From: Parashewanella tropica
Lineage (GTDB): Bacteria; Pseudomonadota; Gammaproteobacteria; Enterobacterales; Shewanellaceae
Direction: 5' to 3'
DNA length: 64,000 nucleotides
NCBI RefSeq assembly: GCF_004358445.1
Contig: NZ_CP037951.1
Coordinates: forward strand, 669,501 to 733,500
Position numbers and translations under genes: made by a program
Shown: piece by piece, positions 29,161-38,535 of the stretch
Layout: every line of letters starts with the position of its first letter
How positions within the stretch are numbered: position 1 is the first letter of the stretch
Notes under the pieces: generated by a model
The model's input: the letters and a program-made list of their open reading frames with translations, nothing else
Told to the model about the DNA's origin: nothing
Databases searched by the model: none

Positions 29161-30735
29161 ATGGGAGGTGGTTATACTGAACAGCTATTTGAGTTGGTTG
29201 AGGAAGGTATAGTGGCATCGGCATCTTCTTGGGTTATGGTCAATGGATTCGATAATACTTGTTTTGTTTCTGGTGGAAAGGTAAAGGACAGTATTAACAA
29301 TACAGAACAAGCGTTCAACAATTGCTTTAAAGATGATCCAATGACAGCTGTATTATGGGTAAAATTTACAGAGCAGGTTAGCGCTTTTGTAGATAAGTAC
29401 CCAGGAGAAGAAGAGCAGACTTATTGTCATCTTTCAGAAGTTAACACCTCACTTTCTAAAACAAACGATTTACAAGGGTTACACGCGAAGCGAGAATTAC
29501 TCGTCCAATTGATAAGCACTATTGTTGAACTTCAGGCTAGTGAACTGTCTGAATCAGACATTCCGAAGTTTCACCGGGCTTTTTTAGATTTTACTGAGCA
29601 TCTTGAAGCTGAAACTCGTCTTTCAAAGGATTCACCAGAAAAAACAGCTTCAATTCTACAATCAAAACCTAATGACGGTATTTTTCAAATAGTAATTGCA
29701 ATAAAAGCTCAAGAAACGGCTATTGATCTAGTTGGCGAGCAAATAGCTCTAGATTTAGAGAAGACCATAGAAATAGCCATTTGTCATCGCTGCTGGATTT
29801 TGGCTAGTTATTGTTTTACTCGAAGCGGTTATAAAGCATTTCAGATGTTCGCTGAACCGAAGAGACAAGAAGATTTTGATAACCATATACTTTTCACCCT
29901 AGTAACGCATTATGACTCAAGTGCTTCAGCGCTTGAGTTTACTAAAACTCTGATCGAACATTTGCCTAAAGAATATATTACAAAAAAGAATCCATTTGGC
30001 TCGTCACTAGTAGGGCGATCTAGCTCTATGGATGATCTGAATGTGTTTAAAGAAATGGTCGCAAGAGCTCCAGAAGAACTATATAGCTTAGATTGTTATG
30101 GTGTTCCGTTTTTGCATTCACTTGTAAAAAAAGGTGCGAATGTTGGTCGATTTTTTAAGGCCATAACTGAAGTTGAACAAAGAATACAACAGCCTTGGCT
30201 AGCTTCAACCGAAACAGTTAGGTTTCAATGGCAAACATATAGTCAAGTAGGGGGTCAGCAAAGATTCGAACGTTCTGGTAGTGCTTTTGAAGAAATTGTT
30301 TCGGTTGGTTCATCTGCATGTGACAACAAAGAAGAAAAAGTTGGTAGGGGGGAAAGAGTGGTGGCTGTAAAAACGGCACCGCCATTTAAGGTGAATTGGC
30401 ATCTACTGACTCCCGATGGCGATTCTATTTTACATCATGCTCTACACACTCAAAAAATGGAAGCACTTTGCGCCATACTTAAATTGCCCAATTTTCCAAT
30501 AGATATGAAAAATGGTCTAGGAGATACAGTGTTACATACAGCAGTCAGGGAGTGTAAAATTACGGAGGCCGCTAACATTATGGGCTTTGATGGTTTAGGC
30601 AAGCATTCTGGTAAATGCCGAGATACTGATTTAAAGCATAAATTATGCGAGGCTAAGAATATAAAAGGTCAAACCGTAGTCGAGTTAATGAGGGCGTTAA
30701 AGAGGCAAAGCTTGTTAGATTTGGTGAAGAAGTAA
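29161..30735 (+). CDS. Ankyrin-like hypothetical protein, 524 aa
   Basis: Mostly unrecognised, but the C-terminal part (about residues 415-480) reads as two ankyrin repeats: TPDGDSILHHALHTQKMEAL followed by a GLGDTVLHTAVRECKI-type unit. A weaker ankyrin-like stretch, CYGVPFLHSLVKKGAN, lies near residue 315. The N-terminal 300 residues are helical and acidic. No signal peptide is seen. Start choice is uncertain: ATG 29161 or GTG 29119, both with weak ribosome binding sites. Ankyrin proteins in host-associated bacteria are frequently secreted host-binding proteins; here this is inferred only. It is a single gene between nnr and the DUF2960-like gene, followed by a perfect 12-base stem hairpin. 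Confidence 0.62.
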   Translation: MGGGYTEQLFELVEEGIVASASSWVMVNGFDNTCFVSGGKVKDSINNTEQAFNNCFKDDPMTAVLWVKFTEQVSAFVDKYPGEEEQTYCHLSEVNTSLSKTNDLQGLHAKRELLVQLISTIVELQASELSESDIPKFHRAFLDFTEHLEAETRLSKDSPEKTASILQSKPNDGIFQIVIAIKAQETAIDLVGEQIALDLEKTIEIAICHRCWILASYCFTRSGYKAFQMFAEPKRQEDFDNHILFTLVTHYDSSASALEFTKTLIEHLPKEYITKKNPFGSSLVGRSSSMDDLNVFKEMVARAPEELYSLDCYGVPFLHSLVKKGANVGRFFKAITEVEQRIQQPWLASTETVRFQWQTYSQVGGQQRFERSGSAFEEIVSVGSSACDNKEEKVGRGERVVAVKTAPPFKVNWHLLTPDGDSILHHALHTQKMEALCAILKLPNFPIDMKNGLGDTVLHTAVRECKITEAANIMGFDGLGKHSGKCRDTDLKHKLCEAKNIKGQTVVELMRALKRQSLLDLVKK

Positions 30736-30739
30736 ATTT

Positions 30740-30784
30740 ATACTCGTGATACCTGAAAGTTGCATCTTCAACTATCACGAGTAT
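30740..30784. terminator. Nested hairpin after the ankyrin-like gene
   Basis: ATACTCGTGATA (30740-30751) pairs perfectly with TATCACGAGTAT (30773-30784), and inside AGTTG pairs with CAACT. No T-run follows. Its position five bases after the stop codon suggests a transcript end or stability structure. Confidence 0.55.
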
Positions 30785-30851
30785 ATACACTCGCATTTTG
30801 AGTTGATTTTTCAGATAATACCCAACATTAATACGGCTCTAGGAAAACATC

Positions 30852-31106
30852 ATGCCGCGCCAAGTGCAGTACACCTTTAAGGGTGAAACCAAAGTTATTC
30901 CATTCAGTTTTAGTCAGCACCATGATCCTTATGAAGCTGTCGCGGCTGAAGAAGGAATTGATTTAACCCGTTTTTTGCAAATGGAGCAACAAATCGCCAT
31001 GACCTCAAAAAAAGGGGCGAAAGCGGAACGAGATTTCAGGCGCAGCGAGTTTTCGCGTATGGGATTTGCCAATATTCATTTTGTTCAGGATGACGAGGAG
31101 TCTTAA
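30852..31106 (+). CDS. Small conserved protein, DUF2960-like, 84 aa
   Basis: Starts MPRQVQYTFKGETKVIPFSF and contains a conserved EAVAAEEGIDLTRFLQMEQQ stretch, as in small Vibrio and Shewanella proteins of the DUF2960 type; I recall the family from memory and could not search. It is soluble, basic in the second half and has no known function. ATG follows AGGA at a normal distance. Its stop is immediately followed by the RDD gene start, with GAGGAG inside its last codons serving as that gene's ribosome binding site, so the two form an operon. Confidence 0.72.
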   Translation: MPRQVQYTFKGETKVIPFSFSQHHDPYEAVAAEEGIDLTRFLQMEQQIAMTSKKGAKAERDFRRSEFSRMGFANIHFVQDDEES

Positions 31107-31613
31107 ATGCCGGTAATTAATGCCGAACACGCTAATTTTCCCAGAGCCAGTTTCTTACGACGTCTAGGTGCAATAATTTATGACTTGTTATTGGCGGTAG
31201 CGATTTATATGTTTGCTGGTGCCATAGGCTTTGGCGTCTTTGCGGTTTTATTTTCTACCGGAGTGTTGAATTCTCACGGCTATGAAATTGCTTCAGATTC
31301 ATTACATAATGTCCCCGCTTATAAAGGTACGTATCAACTGTGGTTAGCCATCACAGTTGCTAGCTTTTATGCGATATTTTGGAGTAAAGGCGGGCAAACT
31401 TTAGGTATGCGTGCTTGGCGTCTTAAAGTTCAGCATCCAAACGGTCAACGCATCAGTTTGATCACCGCTTATGCGCGAGTGGTTTGGTCATTACTGGGTA
31501 TTGGCAATCTGTTTATTTTACTTAATTCAGATAAACGAGCTTTACAAGATTCGATGACGCGTTCAGAAGTTGTTGAGCTATCCAAAGAAGCAAATGAAAT
31601 GCGCAATTGGTAA
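31107..31613 (+). CDS. RDD family membrane protein
   Basis: Inner-membrane protein of 168 residues with an RDD domain: the Arg-containing first helix region (FLRRLGAIIYDLLLAVAIYM), a second helix near residue 75 and the WSKGGQTLGMRAWRLKVQ segment that is typical of the family. Function in this family is unclear; ion or small-molecule exchange has been proposed. Start ATG directly follows the stop of the preceding gene. A strong terminator follows. Confidence 0.88.
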   Translation: MPVINAEHANFPRASFLRRLGAIIYDLLLAVAIYMFAGAIGFGVFAVLFSTGVLNSHGYEIASDSLHNVPAYKGTYQLWLAITVASFYAIFWSKGGQTLGMRAWRLKVQHPNGQRISLITAYARVVWSLLGIGNLFILLNSDKRALQDSMTRSEVVELSKEANEMRNW

Positions 31614-31630
31614 TATCTACAGCAGACTTT

Positions 31631-31659
31631 GAAGCCCGTTCTGGGCTTCTTCTGTTTTT
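31631..31659 (+). terminator. Rho-independent terminator of the RDD operon
   Basis: Stem GAAGCCC / GGGCTTC (31631-31649) followed by TCTTCTGTTTTTT. It ends right at the stop of the convergent acetyltransferase gene. Confidence 0.85.
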
Positions 31660-32178
31660 TTAAGACGTCGCCAGTAAATAATACCCTCGTTCATCCATTT
31701 CAAAAAAATCCAATACCTTCATATTGTCATTTCTCGTATGGGCTCGAAAGGAACGTTCATTGTCTTCGGCAATAAAGGTCACCATGTGTTGATACTTTGA
31801 TAGTGTTTGCTGTTTTATCGCTTCAAATAAGGGCTGAAAAACGTTTTTCCCCCGGTAGGCTTTGTTAACCCAGATAGGACCATATTGGCAGCTTTGCTGT
31901 TGACTAATACCGTGCATCGGCAGCTGCTGATACATTTTCTTATAAATTGGCCATTTGTTGAAAAACGACCATGGCGCGACCAGTACGTATCCAATGATGT
32001 TAGTGTTCACTTCTGCGATATAGATGAAGCCTTGACTGAGGATCGTGGCTAATTGCTCAAGGGAGAATGATTGTCCCAGTTTTGAGCTAACATCAAGCTG
32101 GTGTTCATCGTGTAGGTTATCAATTTCGAGTTGAGCTATTTGCTTAAGATCTTGCAAAGTGGCGGAGCGCACAATCAT
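31660..32178 (-). CDS. GNAT family N-acetyltransferase, 172 aa
   Basis: Acetyl-CoA-dependent transferase of unknown substrate. The fold is recognisable from MIVRSATLQDLKQIAQLEID at the start, the beta-4 strand IYIAEVNTNIIGYVLVAPW, and the acetyl-CoA loop region WVNKAYRGKNVFQPLFEAIK (R-G-K-N-V in place of the classical Q/R-x-x-G-x-G/A). The C-terminus has the usual FIAEDNERSFRAH and Tyr-rich end. No strong ribosome binding site is seen. It is a single gene, convergent with the RDD operon. Confidence 0.85.
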   Translation of the reverse strand: MIVRSATLQDLKQIAQLEIDNLHDEHQLDVSSKLGQSFSLEQLATILSQGFIYIAEVNTNIIGYVLVAPWSFFNKWPIYKKMYQQLPMHGISQQQSCQYGPIWVNKAYRGKNVFQPLFEAIKQQTLSKYQHMVTFIAEDNERSFRAHTRNDNMKVLDFFEMDERGYYLLATS

Positions 32179-32273
32179 AGTGAGGTATACAGGTGAATAA
32201 AAAGTCCTGCGTATTGTTACAGCTATGATTTATGAGTACAAATTTAGTTGTAGGTTATTTGAGACATACAGGA

Positions 32274-32370
32274 AGGAGCAATAGTGTGATAAGACAACCG
32301 TCCGTGACAGGATGTCACGGTCGTCAGCACATGGACGTGCGCTTCAGTTGGCGTTCACACTATTGCTCCT
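32274..32370 (+). repeat. 97 bp palindromic repeat, copy 2
   Basis: Ends AGGAGCAATAGTGTGA and TCACACTATTGCTCCT are perfect inverted repeats. The interior contains CCGTGACAGGATGTCACGG and GCAC..GTGC hairpins as in the copies at 16091 and 62198. It lies between two minus-strand genes and codes for nothing. Confidence 0.88.
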
Positions 32371-32397
32371 TAGTTATTTAGAGCTAAGAAGTAAGAA

Positions 32398-33033
32398 CTA
32401 CTTAACTTTCTTTTTAATCAACTTAGCGGCAGTTAATACTAACTCTGGTTCTGCACGAACTTTGAAATTTGGATTCACGTATTGGAAGTGTACTAAGCCT
32501 TTATTGTCAGTCATAAATAACGCAGGTACAGGAAGCACTAGACGCTTTTCACCTTCAGGCGTTGTAAAGCTTGGGTTGGTGACACCAAAAGACGCATAAC
32601 GTTTGGTAGTGCGCTCGCTGGTAAAGAATGCAACACCAAAGGCCTTAGCCGCTTTCATTTCTGGATCAGATAGCAACTGGTAGCCTAAATCGTTTTTGGT
32701 CATCGATTCTTTCAGCTTTTCAGGCGTATCAGGTGAAATACCAATAATTTGGAATCCCATTTTTAGCAGTTTTGGCTGTATTGACTGAATTTGTCCCATT
32801 TGCGCATTGCAGTAAGGACACCAGCCACCGCGATAAAAGAAGAAAATCGTCGGTTTTTGGTTAGCTAATTTAGCTAGGTTGGTCGATTTTCCATTGATGT
32901 CAGAAATACTGATATTTGGAATGTTTTGCCCATTGAGTAATGGTGAAACCAATTCGTCTTTGGTGGCGATGGGTTTTGCGGTAGCGCTGATAGTGAACAG
33001 CAGCGCTAAAGTAGTGAGAAGTCGAGTAAACAT
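32398..33033 (-). CDS. Exported peroxiredoxin-like (AhpC/TSA) protein
   Basis: A thioredoxin-fold protein of 211 residues with a signal peptide (MFTRLLTTLALLFTISATAK). The redox motif GGWCPYCNAQ has a CxxC pair (near residue 72), and the fold continues with ISPDTPEKLKES and PALFMTDNKGLVHFQYVN. It resembles the AhpC/TSA or Redoxin group acting in the periplasm, probably as thiol peroxidase or disulphide reductase. ATG follows AAGG. It stands alone between the palindromic repeat and the MITE-like element. Confidence 0.85.
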   Translation of the reverse strand: MFTRLLTTLALLFTISATAKPIATKDELVSPLLNGQNIPNISISDINGKSTNLAKLANQKPTIFFFYRGGWCPYCNAQMGQIQSIQPKLLKMGFQIIGISPDTPEKLKESMTKNDLGYQLLSDPEMKAAKAFGVAFFTSERTTKRYASFGVTNPSFTTPEGEKRLVLPVPALFMTDNKGLVHFQYVNPNFKVRAEPELVLTAAKLIKKKVK

Positions 33034-33072
33034 ATCAGGCCTTAATTCATTGTAATTGTCTAGGGCACGCCC

Positions 33073-33344
33073 TAGAGGTCGTTCTCAATTAAAGAGTTTT
33101 TGATTTGTTACGGCCTAAAATTGGCAAAATCAAGGCACGAAGATTGAAGTTTAGTGAACTAAACGAAAACTGAGTAACACAGAGTTTGCCAATTTTAGGC
33201 GTAACCCGTAGGGCTGCGTTTCTTTTTTGTTTAAATGGCGTTGTCAAATGTTTGTGTAGATACACTACACCTCACATTTTCCGCCTTGTTTAACCTAAAA
33301 AATTAACTGCAGCAAATCAAAAATCTAATTGGGAACGACCTCTA
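33073..33344. mobile_element. 272 bp MITE-like element, copy 1
   Basis: Ends are inverted repeats TAGAGGTCGTTCTCAATTA and (reading inward) TAGAGGTCGTTCCCAATTA. A perfect internal inverted repeat CCTAAAATTGGCAAA / TTTGCCAATTTTAGG spans the left half, and GTTTAG..CTAAAC lies inside it. A second full copy of equal length is at 42327-42598. No coding capacity, so mobilisation would need a transposase elsewhere. It fills most of the 344-base gap between two minus-strand genes; nothing else is seen in the gap. Confidence 0.85.
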
Positions 33345-33377
33345 AATAAACAAGACCTGATGGCTAGAGTATTTATT

Positions 33378-34664
33378 TCACTTTTTTGTTTTTTTTGTCG
33401 CATTTACTTTTACGCGACGACCCGACATGCTTTTTTCTGCCACGATTTGCTCGCGAACGTTATCGCTACGTTCACGATTTTTACTGAAGCTGCGACGTTT
33501 TTGTAGTTGCTTAAGCAATAAGTCACGGCTGCTCACTTCATAGCCCGGCACCATAATGCGCTTGAGCTTAAAGCCGATCAGTTTTTCAATGTCTTTAAGT
33601 GTGCGCTCTTCTTCACGGCTCACAAAAGAAATGGCGACACCGGTTTTACCTGCACGGCCAGTACGACCAATACGGTGCACATAGTCTTCGGCTAGAAACG
33701 GTAAATCGTAGTTAACCACGTATTCAAGGTTTGGAATATCTAAGCCACGTGCAGCCACTTCAGTAGAAACCAACACTTGGAGCTTACCTTCGGTGAACTC
33801 ACGCAGTGCACGACGGCGATTACCTTGGTTTTTCTCACTGTGGATGGCTTTGGTTGGAATGCCGTCTAGGTTTAATTCTTTGGTTAAGCGATCCGTATCT
33901 TCACGAGTGGCACTGAATACCAATACTCGTTGCCAATTCTTTTTGCCGATCAACTCTGAAAGCAATTCGCGCTTACGGCGTTGCTCTACAGGGTAAACCA
34001 CTTGCGAAACGGTTTCGGCGGTAGTGTTTTGCTTATCGACACTGACGATCTTTGGATTCTTCATCAGCTCATTAGCAAGACGCTTAACTGAACCATTAAA
34101 AGTGGCAGAAAACAGCATGCTTTGTTTTTGCTTGCTGGTGGCTTGTAAGATCTTATGAATATCAGTGCTAAAGCCCATATCCAACATACGGTCGGCTTCA
34201 TCTAACACTAAATAATCGATATTCGCTAAGCTGATGTTGCCACCGATAAGGTGCTCTAATAAGCGCCCAGGCGTAGCAATGATGATATCGGCACCTTCTC
34301 TCAGCTTAAGCGCTTGTGGCTGCATTTTTGTGCCACCGTATACGGTAACAATACTCAGATCCAAATAGTGGGTGTAAGCATTTATGTTATCAGCAATCTG
34401 GGCAGCAAGCTCGCGAGTCGGGGTTAAAATCACCGCTTGACAGTTGGCTTTGGCGACAGCTTTAGGGTTTTCGATCAGCTTTTGTAAGATTGGTAGGGCA
34501 AATGCAGCGGTTTTACCTGTGCCAGTTTGAGCGTTAGCGATCACGTCATGACCACGACGGATCACTGGAATCGCTTTTTGTTGTATCGGCGTTAAGTTTT
34601 TATAGCCATATTCGGTTACACCTCGCAACAGTGCTTCGGGAAAGCTAAAAGATTCGAAATTCAT
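33378..34664 (-). CDS. DEAD-box RNA helicase, RhlE-like
   Basis: ATP-dependent RNA helicase of 428 residues. Motifs run in order: Q motif region TPIQQKAIPVI, Walker A AQTGTGKTAAF, PTRELA, TPGR, DEAD (VLDEADRMLDMGF), SAT (LFSATF), and HRIGRTGRAG. The C-terminal tail is short and basic (KKRRSFSKNRERSDNV onward), as in RhlE-type helicases in ribosome assembly or RNA decay. ATG has AAGGA six bases upstream. It follows a terminator belonging to the preceding aminopeptidase gene. The paralogue type (RhlE versus SrmB-like) is uncertain. Confidence 0.93.
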   Translation of the reverse strand: MNFESFSFPEALLRGVTEYGYKNLTPIQQKAIPVIRRGHDVIANAQTGTGKTAAFALPILQKLIENPKAVAKANCQAVILTPTRELAAQIADNINAYTHYLDLSIVTVYGGTKMQPQALKLREGADIIIATPGRLLEHLIGGNISLANIDYLVLDEADRMLDMGFSTDIHKILQATSKQKQSMLFSATFNGSVKRLANELMKNPKIVSVDKQNTTAETVSQVVYPVEQRRKRELLSELIGKKNWQRVLVFSATREDTDRLTKELNLDGIPTKAIHSEKNQGNRRRALREFTEGKLQVLVSTEVAARGLDIPNLEYVVNYDLPFLAEDYVHRIGRTGRAGKTGVAISFVSREEERTLKDIEKLIGFKLKRIMVPGYEVSSRDLLLKQLQKRRSFSKNRERSDNVREQIVAEKSMSGRRVKVNATKKTKK

Positions 34665-34684
34665 AATATTTCCTTAATTCGCCT

Positions 34685-34724
34685 AAAAACAACAACGCCG
34701 ATTTAACGGTCAGCTAAATCGGCG
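34685..34724 (-). terminator. Terminator behind the aminopeptidase gene
   Basis: Perfect ten-base stem CGCCGATTTA (34696-34705) with TAAATCGGCG (34715-34724), loop nine. On the minus strand TTGTTGTTTTT follows. Confidence 0.8.
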
Positions 34725-34746
34725 GCGGAGTATAACACTATTCTAT

Positions 34747-36543
34747 TTAGATTGCTTCAGTAGCGCGGGTTAGCCACTCTAAGTCGCGACCTTTTAGATG
34801 TGCTGATAAGCTTTTGTGAACCTTAATGTGATACTGATTGAGCCAACGGATCTCTGATTCAGTCAGCAAGGTTTTATCGACCAAACGATAATCGATAGGT
34901 GCTAGCGTCAGTGCTTCAAACGAGTACATGTCGCGTTCTGCATTGTTAAGCTCAGAGCACTTTTGTACCGCAATCAAGTTTTCAATACGAATACCAAAAT
35001 CATCCGCGCGATAATAGCCCGGTTCATTTGAAACTACCATACCTTCCAGTAATGGTACTTGATTCCCTTTGCTTGCAATGCGTTGTGGTCCTTCATGCAC
35101 GTTCAGGAAATGACCGACGCCATGTCCGGTTCCGTGATCAAAATCGAAACCGTATTGCCATAGATACTGACGGGCAAAGGTATCAAGTTGTTGACCGCAC
35201 GTGCCTTTCGGGAAGCGGGCACTATCAAGTGCAATATGGCCTTTAAGCACTAAAGTAAACATTTGTTTGTGCTCAGCGGTCACATGCCCAATGGCTACGG
35301 TACGGGTGATGTCTGTGGTGCCATCAAGATACTGAGCGCCAGAGTCCACAAGGTAGATAGAGTCCATTGGCATGATGGCTGGTGTACCATTCAAATGGTT
35401 GTAGTGGCACATAGCGGCATTACCACCCACGGCGGAAATGGTATCAAAGCTAGGCTGCTGATAGAGGGGATCTTGCTTTCTAAAGCTCTCTAGTTTGTCG
35501 GCAAGTGCGCCTTCATCGTAGAAGTTATTGTCTTTAACTTCATTGTCTAACCATGCCAAAAAGCGCGTTACCGCAACACCATCTCTCACATGGCAATCAC
35601 GCATGCCTTGCAATTCAACTGGGTTTTTTTGTGCTTTTATCAAAGCAATGGGATCATCGCCAGCGACTAAACTTACGTTCGAGTCTTTTGCCACTATCTG
35701 TGACCATGCATTTGCAGTAGCTGGGTCGGCTAACAGGCGTTTACCTGATAGCTGTTGGATGTGATGCTTAAGCTCTTTTTCGGCATAGAAAGTCACGCCC
35801 TTGCCAACGTGCTGCTCAATGTTATCAGGCAGTTTGGTTAAATCGACGAACAGTTTCACTTGTCCTTTGCTGTCGATAAGCAGTGTCGATAACACCACTG
35901 GCAAACATGGCACATCATTACCACGAATATTAAGCAGCCACGCGATTGAGTCTAATGCGGTGATCAAAGCCACATCGGCATTGGCTTTAGATATCATATC
36001 AGCAATGGCGTTGCGTTTGTCGCTGCTGCTTTGACCTGCTTGCTGTTCACTGAACAATAACATGCTGTCTTGTGGCGGCATTGGTCGGGTTTGCCAATTG
36101 GCATCAACCGGATTAGTATCTAAGTTAACCAACTCAATATTGGCTTTAGCCAATTCTTGCTCAGCTTGTTGATACCAGCTGTAAGTATGCAAGCGCGCAT
36201 CAATCCCCACTTTACTGCCTTCAGTTAAGTTCTCTTTCAACCAGTCAACTTGTGGTCTATCGGTAAGACTTTCATAGGCAAATAATGCAGGACTGACTTG
36301 CTGGCGAACTTGTACCGTGTAACGTCCATCAATAAAGATTGCGGCTTTATCTTGTAAAACGATGGCAGCGCCAGCAGAGCCCGTAAAGCCTGTTGCCCAT
36401 AATAAACGCTCGTTATGAGCGGGGACATATTCTCCAAGGTATTCATCAGCGCGAGGAATAATAAAGGCATCAATACTGTGTTGTTTTAAATCCGATCGTA
36501 CGGCCTTTAAGCGCTCGGCAATGACATTGGCAGCGACAGACAT
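34747..36543 (-). CDS. Aminopeptidase P family protein (three-domain type)
   Basis: M24-family metallopeptidase removing N-terminal residues before proline; cytosolic. The 598-residue size and two N-terminal creatinase-like domains (about residues 1-300) match the long, eukaryote-like aminopeptidase P form. The metal ligands are visible: VDSGAQYLDGTTDITRT, HGTGHGVGHFLNVHEGP, VVSNEPGYY and FGIRIENL. ATG at 36543 has GGAG six bases upstream; the frame extends to a TTG at 36555, which is less likely. A terminator separates it from the helicase gene. Confidence 0.93.
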   Translation of the reverse strand: MSVAANVIAERLKAVRSDLKQHSIDAFIIPRADEYLGEYVPAHNERLLWATGFTGSAGAAIVLQDKAAIFIDGRYTVQVRQQVSPALFAYESLTDRPQVDWLKENLTEGSKVGIDARLHTYSWYQQAEQELAKANIELVNLDTNPVDANWQTRPMPPQDSMLLFSEQQAGQSSSDKRNAIADMISKANADVALITALDSIAWLLNIRGNDVPCLPVVLSTLLIDSKGQVKLFVDLTKLPDNIEQHVGKGVTFYAEKELKHHIQQLSGKRLLADPATANAWSQIVAKDSNVSLVAGDDPIALIKAQKNPVELQGMRDCHVRDGVAVTRFLAWLDNEVKDNNFYDEGALADKLESFRKQDPLYQQPSFDTISAVGGNAAMCHYNHLNGTPAIMPMDSIYLVDSGAQYLDGTTDITRTVAIGHVTAEHKQMFTLVLKGHIALDSARFPKGTCGQQLDTFARQYLWQYGFDFDHGTGHGVGHFLNVHEGPQRIASKGNQVPLLEGMVVSNEPGYYRADDFGIRIENLIAVQKCSELNNAERDMYSFEALTLAPIDYRLVDKTLLTESEIRWLNQYHIKVHKSLSAHLKGRDLEWLTRATEAI

Positions 36544-36643
36544 AAGGGGCTCCAAAATAAAATAACTTAAAACCGATTATCGCAGTGGTTAAAGGACTAT
36601 TGCAAGGTTAGAGATTCTGCTCTACACAAATGCCATACTTCAT

Positions 36644-38344
36644 TTAGGCGTGTGTTGTGTCTTTTTTTTGTTCATAAGCAGTTGTCATAAAACTCTCATC
36701 TGCTGGTGGCACTTCATCTTCTTTAGTGAATGCTGGTTGACATGTGTAGGCATCAGGGCGTTGATGCGTTGGATAGTATGGCGGAGGGGGAGGGAGAGAA
36801 GGTATATAGGTGCCTGTAACAAAACCTACAGGTAAGGTGCGATATCGATAGCTATGCTCTTCACATGTTTGTGAACGCGTACTTTTAGCATAAGTTGTCT
36901 GCGATTGTGTTGCTGTCGGTTGTGTCTTATCACCCCATTGTTCAGATACACAAAAAGTAAGTTGTTTTAAATTATGGCAGACTAGACAGTAGGGAGTCGG
37001 AGCCACTCTGGCAGTTGAAATTTTTCCGGCTGTTTCATTGACATTAATTCCATAAATTTCAATGATTCGATCAAAAACTTTAGTACAGATGAATTCAAGC
37101 CAATCGTAATTTTTTTGATTAAGTTGTTCTATTGGTAGATACGAGGCTTGAGCTAATGATAGGGGAGATAATATTGACCCTCTAGGCTCCTGTAGAAGAC
37201 AAGCCATCAAATCCGTAGCAACTTGCTCTCTTTTGTGGCTGACAAAAGCGGTTTTTAATTCCGGTGTTAATTGCGAAGATAAAGTCTCTTCCTCAGTTAC
37301 TTCAGATAGAACAGAATAAATGATTTCGTTTAAGGGGCAGTCAAGTAAAGAGTTTGCCCCCGTGGCGGCCTGTATTACATCATCTTTATCTTTTATTGTT
37401 TCATCGAACCAATCCCGAGACTGAGTTTTAATGGCTATGATCACCCTTAAAATGGCCGTTTCATCATTGAGTGGAAATTGTTCGCTATTATGGGGAAGGC
37501 TCGTGATTTTTATTAAGGGGCGATTTGATATGAACGCACTACATGGTCGACTACCTTTGGGGAATCGAATGAAGCTATCTTCGAATTGGTTTTTACTTTG
37601 ACTAAATGCAGTCAAATCTGTCGTTGTTATTGGTTTTGCGCTTGGCTGAGTTGATTGGAGGGCAGGGGCTGCTTGCGTGTTAGTTTTCCTAGAAGTGGAG
37701 GTTAAAACAGGTTTATCCGTAGCTTGTTGCTGGGGGGACGGGGTTGTTACTACAGGAGGCGCAACGGTTGAAAAAGTAGATTCACGGCTTGTGTAAAGTG
37801 CTTGTAATGCATCTCGTTTTTCGGATTTATTCAGGGCAACATTTTCTTTTTTGTCTTTCATTAAACGTTTGGGTTTAGTGACTTCTTTAGTTAAAGAGGA
37901 ATACCATGCTAAGAGCTCTGCGCAAGGCTTATTTTGAATGCTTCTAGAGCCGGGGTTTTCTAACCATGCTTGAGTTGTAGCCACTGTCATAGCTTCGCAA
38001 AAAAACACTTCTTGTTCATATTGTTCTCGTATTTCAGGAGGAGCTTTAGAAAGCACTTTGTATTCCAATGCAATATGTTCAGTTAATGTGTTACCTCTGT
38101 CAGTATCAACTTGACAAAATGAATACTGTTTTGCTCCAACTTTAATAGACTGGATTGATAGGAAGAAGCTTCTAAACTCTGGCTGCATAGCTGGACTAAG
38201 TTTAACAGACCAAACAACACTTCCCTGACTTTGCGCATTAGCGATTAACAGGAGAAGGTCGGATTGATCCACGATAAGTTGATGAGTAATGGGATCATAT
38301 TCGACCATAACATCTTCACTATGTTGTGGGGTTGCTATAGCCAT
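36644..38344 (-). CDS. Hypothetical protein with Pro-rich C-terminus, 566 aa
   Basis: Unrecognised. Order seen: a soluble N-terminal region (residues 1-150), a Lys-rich stretch, a low-complexity Thr/Ser/Pro/Gln linker (about 190-250) and a helical domain (about 270-440). Two cysteine pairs, CLVCHNLK and CVSEQW, lie near 445-460. A Pro/Tyr-rich tail follows (YIPSLPPPPPYYPTHQRP). Poly-proline runs of this kind bind SH3, WW or EVH1-type domains in eukaryotes, so a host-directed role is conceivable. Start ATG 38344 lacks a clear ribosome binding site; ATG 38308 is an alternative. It is an isolated gene between two unrelated M24 peptidase genes. Confidence 0.58.
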   Translation of the reverse strand: MAIATPQHSEDVMVEYDPITHQLIVDQSDLLLLIANAQSQGSVVWSVKLSPAMQPEFRSFFLSIQSIKVGAKQYSFCQVDTDRGNTLTEHIALEYKVLSKAPPEIREQYEQEVFFCEAMTVATTQAWLENPGSRSIQNKPCAELLAWYSSLTKEVTKPKRLMKDKKENVALNKSEKRDALQALYTSRESTFSTVAPPVVTTPSPQQQATDKPVLTSTSRKTNTQAAPALQSTQPSAKPITTTDLTAFSQSKNQFEDSFIRFPKGSRPCSAFISNRPLIKITSLPHNSEQFPLNDETAILRVIIAIKTQSRDWFDETIKDKDDVIQAATGANSLLDCPLNEIIYSVLSEVTEEETLSSQLTPELKTAFVSHKREQVATDLMACLLQEPRGSILSPLSLAQASYLPIEQLNQKNYDWLEFICTKVFDRIIEIYGINVNETAGKISTARVAPTPYCLVCHNLKQLTFCVSEQWGDKTQPTATQSQTTYAKSTRSQTCEEHSYRYRTLPVGFVTGTYIPSLPPPPPYYPTHQRPDAYTCQPAFTKEDEVPPADESFMTTAYEQKKDTTHA

Positions 38345-38535
38345 GGTCTTAATTTGAGCTTGGGATTACGAGCAATATAAATCGAAATAACCTTTATGGG
38401 TTGAAAATGAACGATTTTTAATGCGAAGTAATACTATTTATCTACAGTTTTATTGACTGTGTTTTTCACTTGATGACATTATTGCTTTGATTGGATATTT
38501 TATACATTGAGTCTGAAATTAATACGGGAAAAATA

